Shown: positions 46,387 to 54,727 of the stretch, one piece after another
How the letters are laid out: every line of letters begins with the position of its first letter
Numbering within the stretch: the stretch's first letter is position 1
Assembly: GCF_002260525.1 (NCBI RefSeq)
Contig: NZ_MRYI01000026.1
Coordinates: 1-64,000 of the forward strand
Direction of reading: 5' to 3'
Length of the DNA stretch: 64,000 nt
Source of the DNA: Hahella sp. CCB-MM4
GTDB lineage: Bacteria > Pseudomonadota > Gammaproteobacteria > Pseudomonadales > Oleiphilaceae
The notes under the pieces: generated by a model
The model's input: only the letters and a program-made list of their open reading frames with translations
The model's database searches: none
Told to the model about the DNA's origin: nothing
Program-made: the position numbers and the translations under genes

Positions 46387-46832
46387 ACGAGACATTACAA
46401 CGCTGGCTCACACTTTCACGGGAAGAACTGGATGACATCTACAGAAAAGCCAAACCAGGCTCAATTCCCCAGGGGGACACCCAGGGAACGGCCATTCTGG
46501 CAGGCGGACCGTTCCCGAGACTGTTCGCCACCGTTGCTCGCCTGTTGGCCTGGCAAGGCAAGGTATTCGACTTGTTCAAGCCTAATTTCGACAGTGGCGT
46601 TCTGGTCAACAAAATATCCCCGGCGGGTATCAATCTGATAGCAGCCAAGGTCTACCGGGACCACAGCTGGATGGATGGTAAGGACACCATTGTCATCGAC
46701 TATTCCAAAACTTCGTTGTTTGCCAGACAGATCCGGGACGAGATCCGCGAAGTGGAACCTGGACTCTATCTCGGGAAGGTCTGGTGGGGTAATCACCGTA
46801 TCCTCGATTTTGCACTGGAAACCAATACATAA
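46383..46832 (+). CDS. conserved small protein of the GMC/DyP cluster
   Basis: Protein of 149 residues, overlapping the GMC gene by 4 bases, so coupled to it. The sequence has an N-terminal helix (LSREELDDIYRKA), a Gly-rich turn (GDTQGTAILAGGPFPR), and beta strands WQGKVFDLF, DTIVIDYSKTSLFARQIRDE and PGLYLGKVWW. I recall similar proteins next to GMC and peroxidase genes but know no function. It may be a lipocalin-like or nuclear-transport-factor-like small beta barrel that helps the flavoenzyme; this is not shown. Confidence 0.72.
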   Translation: MNETLQRWLTLSREELDDIYRKAKPGSIPQGDTQGTAILAGGPFPRLFATVARLLAWQGKVFDLFKPNFDSGVLVNKISPAGINLIAAKVYRDHSWMDGKDTIVIDYSKTSLFARQIRDEIREVEPGLYLGKVWWGNHRILDFALETNT

Positions 46833-46843
46833 GGACATCAACA

Positions 46844-48232
46844 ATGACCAGTCTTGTCACTCACTTAACCTCTGTGCCCAGGGAAACTACGGGCCTGCTG
46901 AACCGGCTGAAAGAAAAAGCCAAAGGCTTCCTGGATATGCCCCAGAATGCCATCAACCTGTTTGTCCCTATTGAAGAAGACAAAGAACCTGCATTACGGG
47001 AGGTTCTCGAAGCCCTGCAGGAGGATACTCATCACAATGCCATCCTTCCCCTCGCCCACTTCTCCGACTCACTTCATTTCGCCCGATTCCTGATTTATGA
47101 AGGCCCGGAACATCCCAAGGTCTATGGGTCATATCTTGTGTTTATCGCCAATGTGGATGGTCCAGTGGACAGCTTTTTGCAGCAACTGGTCCACAAATCT
47201 TCCGCCGGGCTGGACGCAATCTTCAGCGCCTGTCGGAATTACCCGCCCAAAAGCAAGCGTACCCGGAACGCACGCATGAAGTATCTGCAACAACACCTGC
47301 TCCCGGCACAGGCTTTTTATGTGAATACCATCGGACGCGGAGTAAAGCAGATTCAGGATGAAGAGCGGCTACGGCAGGGCCTGCAGGAATACCTCAACAC
47401 CCTTTCCCACCCCGTGGAGCTCTCGGCCACTGAGTTGCGCCTGCAGATCATCAACCATGTTGCGAAATCACCTGATCTGTTCTGGGCGTTGGAACCGCCA
47501 GTTCGCCCTTCTCTGCTTTGGAAAGCCAAAGAGAACCTGCGTTTTATTACGTTGGCCGGTTTGGGCGTGGTGGTCGTGACCTTTACCTGGCCGTTGATCC
47601 TGGGCTGGGTGGTAGTTGTCCAGATCAAGGAGATGGGAGACGAAGAGCTCACCGACAGGGCATCCCTGGAACGTCTGAATCAGCTCAGGGCCGATGAAGA
47701 TTTCGCCGTTCATAATCAGTTTTCTGCGGCAGGTTCCCTGAAACCCGGACTGATTCGCCGTCTTACCGCCCGTTCCGTCTTGTCACTGGCACAGTTCAGC
47801 CTTCGCCATGTTTTCAACAACGGCGATCTTGCCGGCATTCCTCTGCTCGGGCTGGACGGAGTCGACACCATCCATTTTGCGCATTGGATCATGCTCGATA
47901 ACGATCAACGCCTGCTGTTTGCCAGTAACTATGACGGGAGTCTTGAAAGTTACATGGTGGATTTCATCGATAAGGTCAGTTGGGGACTCAACGTGGTATT
48001 CAGCAATGGCCAGGGCTACCCCCGAACCAACTGGCTGTTCTTTGACGGCGCACGCAATGAACAACGCTTCAAGGACTATCTGGGACACCATCAACTGTCG
48101 ACCCTGGTCTGGCATGCGCCATACAAACATCTGTCTGCCGTAAATATTGCCAATAACGCCAAGATCAGAGCAGGCCTGCGCGGGCGCATGAATGAAAAAC
48201 AGGCCAAAGCCTGGCTGCAGCGGCTGTCCTAA
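46844..48232 (+). CDS. duplicated two-domain protein with central membrane segment
   Basis: Protein of 462 residues. A domain is repeated on either side of a hydrophobic segment (about 233-260, LAGLGVVVVTFTWPLILGW). First copy about 60-185: LHFARFLIYEGPEHPKVYGS, LVFIANVDGPVDSFLQQLV, GLDAIFSACRNYP. Second copy about 335-460: IHFAHWIMLDNDQRLLFASN, YDGSLESYMVDFIDKVSWGL, VVFSNGQGYP. These look like ferredoxin-like (dimeric alpha/beta barrel) half-domains, the fold of DyP peroxidases and chlorite dismutase, but no heme ligand is evident. It probably anchors the cluster's peroxidase at the membrane or binds substrate. Confidence 0.72.
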   Translation: MTSLVTHLTSVPRETTGLLNRLKEKAKGFLDMPQNAINLFVPIEEDKEPALREVLEALQEDTHHNAILPLAHFSDSLHFARFLIYEGPEHPKVYGSYLVFIANVDGPVDSFLQQLVHKSSAGLDAIFSACRNYPPKSKRTRNARMKYLQQHLLPAQAFYVNTIGRGVKQIQDEERLRQGLQEYLNTLSHPVELSATELRLQIINHVAKSPDLFWALEPPVRPSLLWKAKENLRFITLAGLGVVVVTFTWPLILGWVVVVQIKEMGDEELTDRASLERLNQLRADEDFAVHNQFSAAGSLKPGLIRRLTARSVLSLAQFSLRHVFNNGDLAGIPLLGLDGVDTIHFAHWIMLDNDQRLLFASNYDGSLESYMVDFIDKVSWGLNVVFSNGQGYPRTNWLFFDGARNEQRFKDYLGHHQLSTLVWHAPYKHLSAVNIANNAKIRAGLRGRMNEKQAKAWLQRLS

Positions 48233-48356
48233 AAATGACAGCTGAAGAAGACTGTACTGGGCCTGCCTTAGCGCAGCGCTGGATATAACGCAGTGCTGAA
48301 TATGGCGCTGCCCTGGCAAAGGCCGAACAACAGATTGCAATGAGAGGAAGCACCTT

Positions 48357-49862
48357 ATGAAAGATGCTGTGATCGGAAAGATGACCTACACGCTGGATGC
48401 CTCGCAAACCGATAGCCAATTCCTAAGCTATCCGAACCCTGTAGACCTGAGGGAAATCCAGGGACTTGTGGTACGAGGCTACGGCAACCTGCCTGCCGCC
48501 TGTTTCGGTTTTTTCACTATCAACTCTGCCGCCAAAGCCCGAAAGGCTCTGAGCAAGCTTCAGGCCCGCCTGACTTACGCGGAAGAGCGTCCTGCACTTG
48601 AGGCGATTAACCTGGCCTGGACCTATCAAGGGCTGATCAAGATAGGTGTCAGCAAAGAGGTTGCGGATGAGTTTTCCAATGAATTCCGCTCCGGTATGAA
48701 CACCGAACATAAACGTCGGATACTGGGAGATGAGCAGCAAAATGCGCCGGAACACTGGCACTGGGGTGGTCCGGACACCCCTTCTATCGACTTTCTGCTG
48801 CTCTGCTACGCAAAAGACCAGGCGGCTCTTGAACAACTCTATCAGTCGCTGAAAGAGGCCCTGGCGTCATCTGCCGTGGAGGAAATCCTGTGCCTGGATA
48901 CCCAGCTTCTTCCGGAAGCCAAAGAGCACTTTGGTTTCCGGGATGGCATCGCGCAGCCTTTCATCAAAGAATTCGACCGGCAGGGCCGGAATTTCACTCC
49001 GGTACCGTTGGGCGAAATACTGCTTGGATACCCTAACGGTTATGACCGCTATACCCAGCGTCCATTAATACCGGCAGAGCTGGATTTCAGCAACCAGCTC
49101 CCCCCGGATCCAGAGGGCTCTCCGACCCGGGATCTCGGCAAAAACGGAACCTATCTGGTATTCCGCCAGATGTCTCAGGATGTACCGGCATTCTGGCGCT
49201 ATTTGAAAGAACAGGCAGGTTCAGAGGAAAAAGCTATCAGGCTCGCCTCCAAGATGGTGGGGCGCTGGCCCAGCGGAACCCCGATGGTTATGTCTCCGGA
49301 GCAGGACGATCCCTCAGTGACGGACAAAGATGCGTTTGCCTACCATGACACTGACCAACAGGGGTTCAAATGCCCACTGGGTGCCCATATTCGCCGCACT
49401 CACCCCAGAGACTCATTACAACCTGAACCCGGCTCGGAAAAATCGGTCGCCTTCAGCAATCGTCACCGCCTGTTGCGCCGTGGCCGTCCTTATGGAGATC
49501 CCTTTCATCCCACCATGGATCCGATGGAATATATGAAACTATTGGATCAGGACCAGCCATCGACAGAACGGGGACTTCACTTCATTTGCATTAACGCCAA
49601 CATTGGGCGGCAGTTCGAATTCGTACAGCATACCTGGGCAAACAACCCCAACTTTAACGGCCTTTACCAGGATCCTGATCCAATCATCGGCAGCCGGTCT
49701 TCCTATGGCCTGCCCCAGAATCACTTCACACAACAACAATCGCCCGTGCGCAGTCAGATCAGGGAAATGCCGGAGTTTGTCAGAATCAAAGGCGGGGGCT
49801 ATTTCTTCCTGCCCAGCCGCAGTGCCCAGGCATTTATTCTGAGCGCAGGAGTAAACACCTGA
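48357..49862 (+). CDS. DyP-type heme peroxidase, long form
   Basis: Protein of 501 residues, longer than the usual 300-450. DyP signatures: FGFRDGIAQP with the catalytic Asp (about 196), CPLGAHIRRTHPRD with the proximal heme His (about 344) and distal Arg, NRHRLLRRGRPYG, and the C-terminal FVQHTWANNPNFNGLY. It uses H2O2 to oxidise organic substrates. No signal peptide, so it is cytoplasmic unless carried by another protein. It stands between the duplicated membrane protein and the catalase-like gene; the latter starts one base after its stop codon. The H2O2 could come from the GMC oxidase. Confidence 0.9.
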   Translation: MKDAVIGKMTYTLDASQTDSQFLSYPNPVDLREIQGLVVRGYGNLPAACFGFFTINSAAKARKALSKLQARLTYAEERPALEAINLAWTYQGLIKIGVSKEVADEFSNEFRSGMNTEHKRRILGDEQQNAPEHWHWGGPDTPSIDFLLLCYAKDQAALEQLYQSLKEALASSAVEEILCLDTQLLPEAKEHFGFRDGIAQPFIKEFDRQGRNFTPVPLGEILLGYPNGYDRYTQRPLIPAELDFSNQLPPDPEGSPTRDLGKNGTYLVFRQMSQDVPAFWRYLKEQAGSEEKAIRLASKMVGRWPSGTPMVMSPEQDDPSVTDKDAFAYHDTDQQGFKCPLGAHIRRTHPRDSLQPEPGSEKSVAFSNRHRLLRRGRPYGDPFHPTMDPMEYMKLLDQDQPSTERGLHFICINANIGRQFEFVQHTWANNPNFNGLYQDPDPIIGSRSSYGLPQNHFTQQQSPVRSQIREMPEFVRIKGGGYFFLPSRSAQAFILSAGVNT

Positions 49863-49863
49863 T

Positions 49864-51042
49864 ATGAAGACTCTGCCCCAATGGATTCACCAGGGAGCCA
49901 CTCTGGCTGCCGGTATTGTCAGGCGGCTCGACCCTTATTACCGGGACAACTTTGACCGCTACCTGCTCCCTCCTATCGAAACGCTGGCTCAAGCCGTCAT
50001 CCGGGCACGTCTTCGGGACGAAGGACTCAGTCTGGGTCAGGAGTTGGTCAGAAATGACGAAGAGCAGACCACCAACGACATTGCCGACACCATGAACCGC
50101 TTTCTCATCAAACACTACCGAAACACCGGCAAAGTCGCTGAGCGGGCAGGCAACACCAAAACTTACGGTTTACTGAAAGCCAATTTCAACATAGAGCCGG
50201 ATCTGCCGAGAGAACTGAAAATCGGCTTATTCAAGCAGCCGAAATCATTTCCTGCCTACGTCCGCTTTGCCGGGCCCGGCCCTTTGGTCACCCGGGATAT
50301 CGACAACAATGGCATTCTCAGTATCGGCATCAAAGTGATGGGGGTTCCGGGTCGAAAACTGCTCGACGACGAAAAAGCCACCCATGACTTTCTCGGCATC
50401 AGTTCCCCCACGTTTACCACGCCAAATATCTACGAAAACCTGAAGCTCCAGCAGGCAATTGAAAAAGACGCGCCGGCCTGGTATTTCCTGAATCCCCTGG
50501 ATTCCCATTACCTGGATGGGGTTATGCAGGGCCTCTATGCCCGCACCCATGCCAATCCGCTGGAGCTGACTTACTATAGTTGCGTGCCCTATCGCTACGG
50601 CAGCAATCGTGCCGTGAAATATGTGTATCGTCCTCGTATTTCCGGGAAATCCAAAGTAGGCAAACTGACCGAGAACTATCTGCGGGAAGCGATGGTCGCC
50701 ACTCTGGCTCAAAAGAATATGGTGTTCGACATGTTCATCCAGATACAAGTGGATCCTGTTTCGATGCCACTGGAGAACGCCTCTGTGGTCTGGTCCGAGC
50801 GGAGTTCTCCCCTGATACGAGTCGCCACCATCGAAATACCGAGGCAAACCTTTGACAGCGCCGCCCAACTGGCTTTTGCCCGCAACCTGACATTCAACCC
50901 CTGGCATGCACTGGCTGAGCACCGCCCACTGGGAAATCAGAACCGGGCACGGAAACACATTTATCAGGCAACATCAAAAATGCGGCAAGGCATCAACAAG
51001 GAGCAACATATCGAACCCACAGGAGATGAGGTGTTTATTTAG
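49864..51042 (+). CDS. catalase-fold heme protein lacking distal His
   Basis: Protein of 392 residues of the short catalase family (y4iL-like). The catalase core is visible: LPRELKIGLFKQPKSFPAYVRFAG, IGIKVMGVPGRKLLDDE, ATHDFLGISSPTFTTPN, and the proximal RKHIYQATSKMR with the heme Tyr (about 367). The distal His, which normally lies in HxKxHG or VHARGAG, is replaced: the region reads NTKTYGLLKANFNI, with Tyr at about 101, and the distal Asn region reads GISSP. Normal catalase activity is therefore unlikely; a peroxide isomerase role as in allene oxide synthases is possible, also unproven. One base separates it from the DyP gene. Confidence 0.8.
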   Translation: MKTLPQWIHQGATLAAGIVRRLDPYYRDNFDRYLLPPIETLAQAVIRARLRDEGLSLGQELVRNDEEQTTNDIADTMNRFLIKHYRNTGKVAERAGNTKTYGLLKANFNIEPDLPRELKIGLFKQPKSFPAYVRFAGPGPLVTRDIDNNGILSIGIKVMGVPGRKLLDDEKATHDFLGISSPTFTTPNIYENLKLQQAIEKDAPAWYFLNPLDSHYLDGVMQGLYARTHANPLELTYYSCVPYRYGSNRAVKYVYRPRISGKSKVGKLTENYLREAMVATLAQKNMVFDMFIQIQVDPVSMPLENASVVWSERSSPLIRVATIEIPRQTFDSAAQLAFARNLTFNPWHALAEHRPLGNQNRARKHIYQATSKMRQGINKEQHIEPTGDEVFI

Positions 51043-51105
51043 GGACTGTTCGTCCTATTTGGAAAACCACTGACCCAATCCAGAATAAGAATCAGGAGGT
51101 ACATT

Positions 51106-51957
51106 ATGGGTCTTACTGATTTTATAGACCGTGGCACCAACGTTATTAAAAACCTGCCCTATCTGTATGAGGTGCTGTCCCCCATGGACACGGATGCACC
51201 CTATTCAGAAATGAATTCACACAACTATGCTTCCAAGTGGAAATTCACCGACATGATCCGGAGCAGCCTGCTTCCTATCTATGCGCCCTTCAAAGGCGTT
51301 CCCACCCTGCCCTTTGAGAAACCGGATCGCCCGCCCATAGAGGATAACCAACAATGGTTTTTCCTGAACGGCATCTGCACCAATCAGGACGTTCTCAAGT
51401 TGAACGGCAAAGCGTTGGCAGACTTGTTCGGAAGAACCATATACCTGCTACATAATCCCTCCGACGGCATTGTTCTTGATCTGCTGGAATGTGCCGTAGG
51501 GCGGACCATGCAGCCGGTTTCCACCCTGGACAACAGTGTCGCCGCCATTCTGGAACAGGCTCTGGAAGCACACACCAAAGTGGTTCTGATTGCCCACTCC
51601 CAGGGGGGAATTATCAGTGCCCGTGCGTGCCGGATACTGGCCGAAAAGCTGGGGGCGACGGAACGCGGAGACTGGCTTAAAAAGCTGGAGCTGTATACCT
51701 TTGCCAGTGCCGCCACCAGTCTGGACATACCGGCCATTTATGCCGAGCATTACTTCAATACCCAGGACTATGTGGCCAGAATCGGCGTTGCCGGAAACCC
51801 GCAACGCTTTTCCGGTAAAAAATTCGAGTATGACGCCACGGGCCACTTACTCAATACCCACTATCTACCCCATTTCACCGCGAACGCATACAAGAGTAAA
51901 ACCCGGGCCCGTAGCCGTTTGTTTACCTATCTGGATCCCAGAAGGAATGGGGGGTAA
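51106..51957 (+). CDS. lipase-like alpha/beta hydrolase
   Basis: Protein of 283 residues. A nucleophile elbow VVLIAHSQGGIISARACRIL (Ser at about 166) and a WFFLNGICTNQDVLKLNG start of the core mark an alpha/beta hydrolase of lipase or thioesterase type. The acid is likely Asp in FNTQDYVARIG, the His near the end (TGHLLNTHYLPHFT). A perfect ribosome site AGGAGGTAC is in front. It is the last gene of the co-directional cluster. It may release a fatty acid or ester that the other enzymes oxidise. No signal peptide. Confidence 0.82.
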   Translation: MGLTDFIDRGTNVIKNLPYLYEVLSPMDTDAPYSEMNSHNYASKWKFTDMIRSSLLPIYAPFKGVPTLPFEKPDRPPIEDNQQWFFLNGICTNQDVLKLNGKALADLFGRTIYLLHNPSDGIVLDLLECAVGRTMQPVSTLDNSVAAILEQALEAHTKVVLIAHSQGGIISARACRILAEKLGATERGDWLKKLELYTFASAATSLDIPAIYAEHYFNTQDYVARIGVAGNPQRFSGKKFEYDATGHLLNTHYLPHFTANAYKSKTRARSRLFTYLDPRRNGG

Positions 51958-52125
51958 TCCTCCATTTCTTCAACATTCCCACCTGAGCCTTTCCCGGGCA
52001 ACTGGACGATATGGTCCTGTTACGACACAATCTGTAGAGTCAACGATGAAAATTTCGCCTGACGGAGATCGGCGAATCGTAATCCGGAAACGGGTGAATG
52101 GACGCAATACTGAAGGACATTTCGC

Positions 52126-52908
52126 ATGTATCCAGGTGTTTGTGTTGCCAGACTTGTCATCCTGGCTCTGCTATGGTTTCCCATTATCAGCTCCGCTGAA
52201 GAAGCTCGTGGAAACGTCAGCATTGCCATTGGTGAATGGGAACCGTTCATCAGTGAATCCTACCCCCACTTCGGCATCATTCCCCACATAATTTCTGAAA
52301 TATACAAAGATGCGAATATTGAAGTGACCTATGGTTTCTTTCCCTGGAAGCGCTCTTATTCCCAGGTAAAGGACGGTAAATGGAACGCGTCGGCCATTTG
52401 GGGCAGAACCCCGGAAAGAGAACAGGACTGTCTGTATTCGGACGTCGTTTATACGGGTGAGATTGTGCTCTTCTATCGCAAAGAAGATAGACCCATCACC
52501 TGGAATGGAAACCTGCAGGATCTGAAAGGGCTCTCCATCGGCCTTCCCATGGGCAGCGCCAAAGCCCAGCCGCTGCAGGAAGCGGAAGCACGAGGTTTGA
52601 TTGTCTATGACGTGAGCGTCGACCACGTGGGGATTTTCAAGAAACTTCTGGCCGGCCGTTTTGATGCCGTGGACGAAAACAAGGCCGTCGGCCTGTACAA
52701 CCTCCATACCCAGTTTTCCAATAGAGAGCAGGACATGGTGGCATTTACGGCACCGCTTGAATCATGGGACTACCACGTCATATTTTCTCGCGCGTTACCA
52801 GACAACCGAAAATACCGGGACCTATTTAACCAGGGCCTGCAGAGAATGAAACAGGATGGCCGTTTTCACCAGATGTGGGAGGCATTCTACCGGGGGGACT
52901 ACAACTAA
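52126..52908 (+). CDS. family 3 solute-binding protein, orphan
   Basis: Protein of 260 residues with signal peptide (cleavage near ISSAEE, about residue 25). The fold is family 3: IAIGEWEPFISESYPHFGII, GFFPWKRSYSQVKDGKWNAS, LKGLSIGLPMGSAKAQP and the closing MKQDGRFHQMWEAFYRGDYN. This is the type that occurs in many copies in marine gammaproteobacteria and is often without a transporter. It follows the cluster by 168 bases on the same strand but need not belong to it. Confidence 0.85.
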   Translation: MYPGVCVARLVILALLWFPIISSAEEARGNVSIAIGEWEPFISESYPHFGIIPHIISEIYKDANIEVTYGFFPWKRSYSQVKDGKWNASAIWGRTPEREQDCLYSDVVYTGEIVLFYRKEDRPITWNGNLQDLKGLSIGLPMGSAKAQPLQEAEARGLIVYDVSVDHVGIFKKLLAGRFDAVDENKAVGLYNLHTQFSNREQDMVAFTAPLESWDYHVIFSRALPDNRKYRDLFNQGLQRMKQDGRFHQMWEAFYRGDYN

Positions 52909-52953
52909 ATTTCCTCATGACGACCTTTCTTTCCATTTCCGAACAAGCCTTTC

Positions 52954-54078
52954 CTACCGGGAAAACCTAACAACATTAATCGGTGGCAGATGATGGGACA
53001 AACATTGCCAATGATCTCCCTGATCTTCGGATACCCAGAGATTACCGGTGGTCGAGCCAAAGGCTAATACCTTCCCGTCAGAGTCGACATCCAGTGCGTG
53101 GCGATAGGTCAGGTCGTAGGCCTTTTCCTGAGGCAAGCCATTGCAGAGTGTTTCAAAAGTCTTACCCCCATCACGGGTACGGGTCACCACCAGCCTGCCG
53201 TCAACGGGAACACGGGTTTCATCTTTCACTCCGGGAACAAACCAGGCGATGTCCGGATTTAGCGGATGCACTGCCACTGCAAATCCGAAAACAGACGGAA
53301 ATACATCCTTGATCTCATTCCAATTCAGGCCACCATCGATGGAACGAAAGATACCATTGTGATGTTGAATCCAGAGATGGTCGGGAGCTGACGGACATCT
53401 CACCATCCGGTGAGGATCCTGGCTTCTTTGTTCAAAAGCCTGCTCCGGCGGCATATATGCGGCCCGCAGCCCTTTTCCAACCAACTCCCAGGTTCCGCCT
53501 CCATCCAAGCTTTGCCAGACACCCCCGCAGGAGATGGCCAGACTCAGATGTCGGCTATTATCGGGATGCACACTGATGGAATGAATACCGGGATGGTCAT
53601 ACCCTCCCCCAAACCAGAATTCCCGCTCAGGACGCTGCCAAAGAGGTTCGATCAACTGCCAGGAACTGCCATTGTCCGCGGATTTAAACAGACCGCCGGG
53701 AATAGTACCGGCCCAGAGCACTCCAGGTTCGTCAGAGCCTCCGGTCACCAATTCCCAGATTTGTTCCACCGAGGGAGCGTCTTTAACTGATTCTCCAGCT
53801 TCAGTCGATTCTGCTGAAACTGAAGGGCTGTCCTGTACCGGAAATCTGGGCGGTTCGATTTCCTCCCAGTGCGAGCTACCGCCGGAGCGCCTGTGCATCT
53901 TTACGCCAAAATGCCCGAGGTTTAAAGCAACGTACTGGTATCCATTGCGATGATCGTGCAGCAGCATCGTCACGGGATCGCCAAGGAATTCCGGATCGCT
54001 TGCCGTCCATTGCCCGGCAGCGTTGCGTTCATAAATAAACAGACCTTTACGGGTTCCTACTTGAAGCTTCAGAGTCAT
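52954..54078 (-). CDS. beta-propeller (BNR/sialidase-like) protein
   Basis: Protein of 374 residues with no signal peptide. Repeats of the BNR type, such as LFKSADNGSSWQLIEPLW, VWQSLDGGGTWELVGKG, IFRSIDGGLNWNEIKDV, TRTRDGGKTFETLCNGL and LWVSEDQGDHWQCLSH, form a propeller of about six blades. Such proteins are annotated as glycosidase or photosynthesis assembly factor (Ycf48-like), but no sialidase active-site Arg triad is evident. Often the gene is paired with a ThiS/MoaD-like gene, as here on the same strand upstream. A binding or assembly role is likely. Confidence 0.82.
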   Translation of the reverse strand: MTLKLQVGTRKGLFIYERNAAGQWTASDPEFLGDPVTMLLHDHRNGYQYVALNLGHFGVKMHRRSGGSSHWEEIEPPRFPVQDSPSVSAESTEAGESVKDAPSVEQIWELVTGGSDEPGVLWAGTIPGGLFKSADNGSSWQLIEPLWQRPEREFWFGGGYDHPGIHSISVHPDNSRHLSLAISCGGVWQSLDGGGTWELVGKGLRAAYMPPEQAFEQRSQDPHRMVRCPSAPDHLWIQHHNGIFRSIDGGLNWNEIKDVFPSVFGFAVAVHPLNPDIAWFVPGVKDETRVPVDGRLVVTRTRDGGKTFETLCNGLPQEKAYDLTYRHALDVDSDGKVLAFGSTTGNLWVSEDQGDHWQCLSHHLPPINVVRFSR

Positions 54079-54119
54079 AGCCGTATCCCTAGTTTATTAT
54101 TTTCATTTCCGGAAGACTG

Positions 54120-54247
54120 AAATCTGTCGACGCTATTCTTCCAGTATGTCGGCGCTTTCTTCCAGCCTGCCGACGCGATCCCCCTCTGCCTCTCAAACTA
54201 TCTTCCAGTCTGCTAACGCGGTCCTCCAGCCTGTTAAGGCTATCCTC
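54120..54247. repeat. imperfect tandem repeat, about 21-bp units
   Basis: Four to five diverged copies of a unit like ttccagcctgccgacgcgat lie between the beta-propeller gene and the ThiS-like gene and overlap the last codons of the latter. One copy is interrupted by about 20 unrelated bases. Confidence 0.7.
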
Positions 54248-54509
54248 CGGACAGGGCCTGTAACACATGGACCTCTGATGCGGGTTGGACCGGATCAGAC
54301 AATCCAAGACGATCTCTTATCATGATGCCATCCACAAACACGGCAATGTTTTTACGCAAACGATGCTGATCGTCCAGAATATAGCCGGCCAAACGCTGAT
54401 TACCTTCAAAGGCCTGCGCTAACGCTTCCGCAACGCTTTCCGCGTCAACATTTTGGGGAGGACAATCCAGATAGCGTTCCAGATTGGGGGTGAATATCAC
54501 TTTGGCCAT
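54240..54509 (-). CDS. ThiS/MoaD-like ubiquitin-fold sulfur carrier
   Basis: About 89 residues from the ATG at 54509; a GTG five codons earlier is in frame but GAGCGGA fits the ATG. It has the beta-grasp pattern VIFTPNLERYLDCPPQNVDA, VAEALAQAFEGN, KNIAVFVDGIMIRDRLGLSD and ends with Leu-Ser-Gly-Gly, the C-terminal diglycine that accepts sulfur or is attached to Lys. It is not next to moa or thi genes. Its partner is the downstream beta-propeller gene; this pair occurs elsewhere but has no known role. Confidence 0.85.
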   Translation of the reverse strand: MAKVIFTPNLERYLDCPPQNVDAESVAEALAQAFEGNQRLAGYILDDQHRLRKNIAVFVDGIMIRDRLGLSDPVQPASEVHVLQALSGG

Positions 54510-54610
54510 TGCAGTTCCGCTCACTTTTTAGCCATATGATAAAGGCGATCATAGCATATGCCCCTGGGGTAACAAGTAGTAGCCGGAGAAGCAGCTCAGG
54601 TATTTATCCC

Positions 54611-54678
54611 CGCTTTCCACGATCTTGCCACGTTCTTTCCAGGATCTTGCGAAGTCTTTCCATAACCTTTTCATAATC
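54611..54678. repeat. imperfect tandem repeat, about 21-bp units
   Basis: Three units based on cgttctttccaggatcttgc lie before the GH114 gene. The region from 54510 to 54727 otherwise has no gene; it holds the promoters of the ThiS-like and GH114 genes. Confidence 0.65.
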
Positions 54679-54727
54679 ATTACCCGGGTAATCTGCCGTT
54701 TCCAATCATGGATAAGGAAATTGCAAT

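Noticed and set aside
49864-51042. ordinary protective catalase
   Set aside because: The distal His is missing and the gene is tied to the DyP gene in a cluster; a standard catalase role is not supported.
54089-54307. 72-codon coiled-coil gene
   Set aside because: The heptad-like look comes from the tandem repeats in this gap; it overlaps the ThiS-like gene and has no ribosome site.
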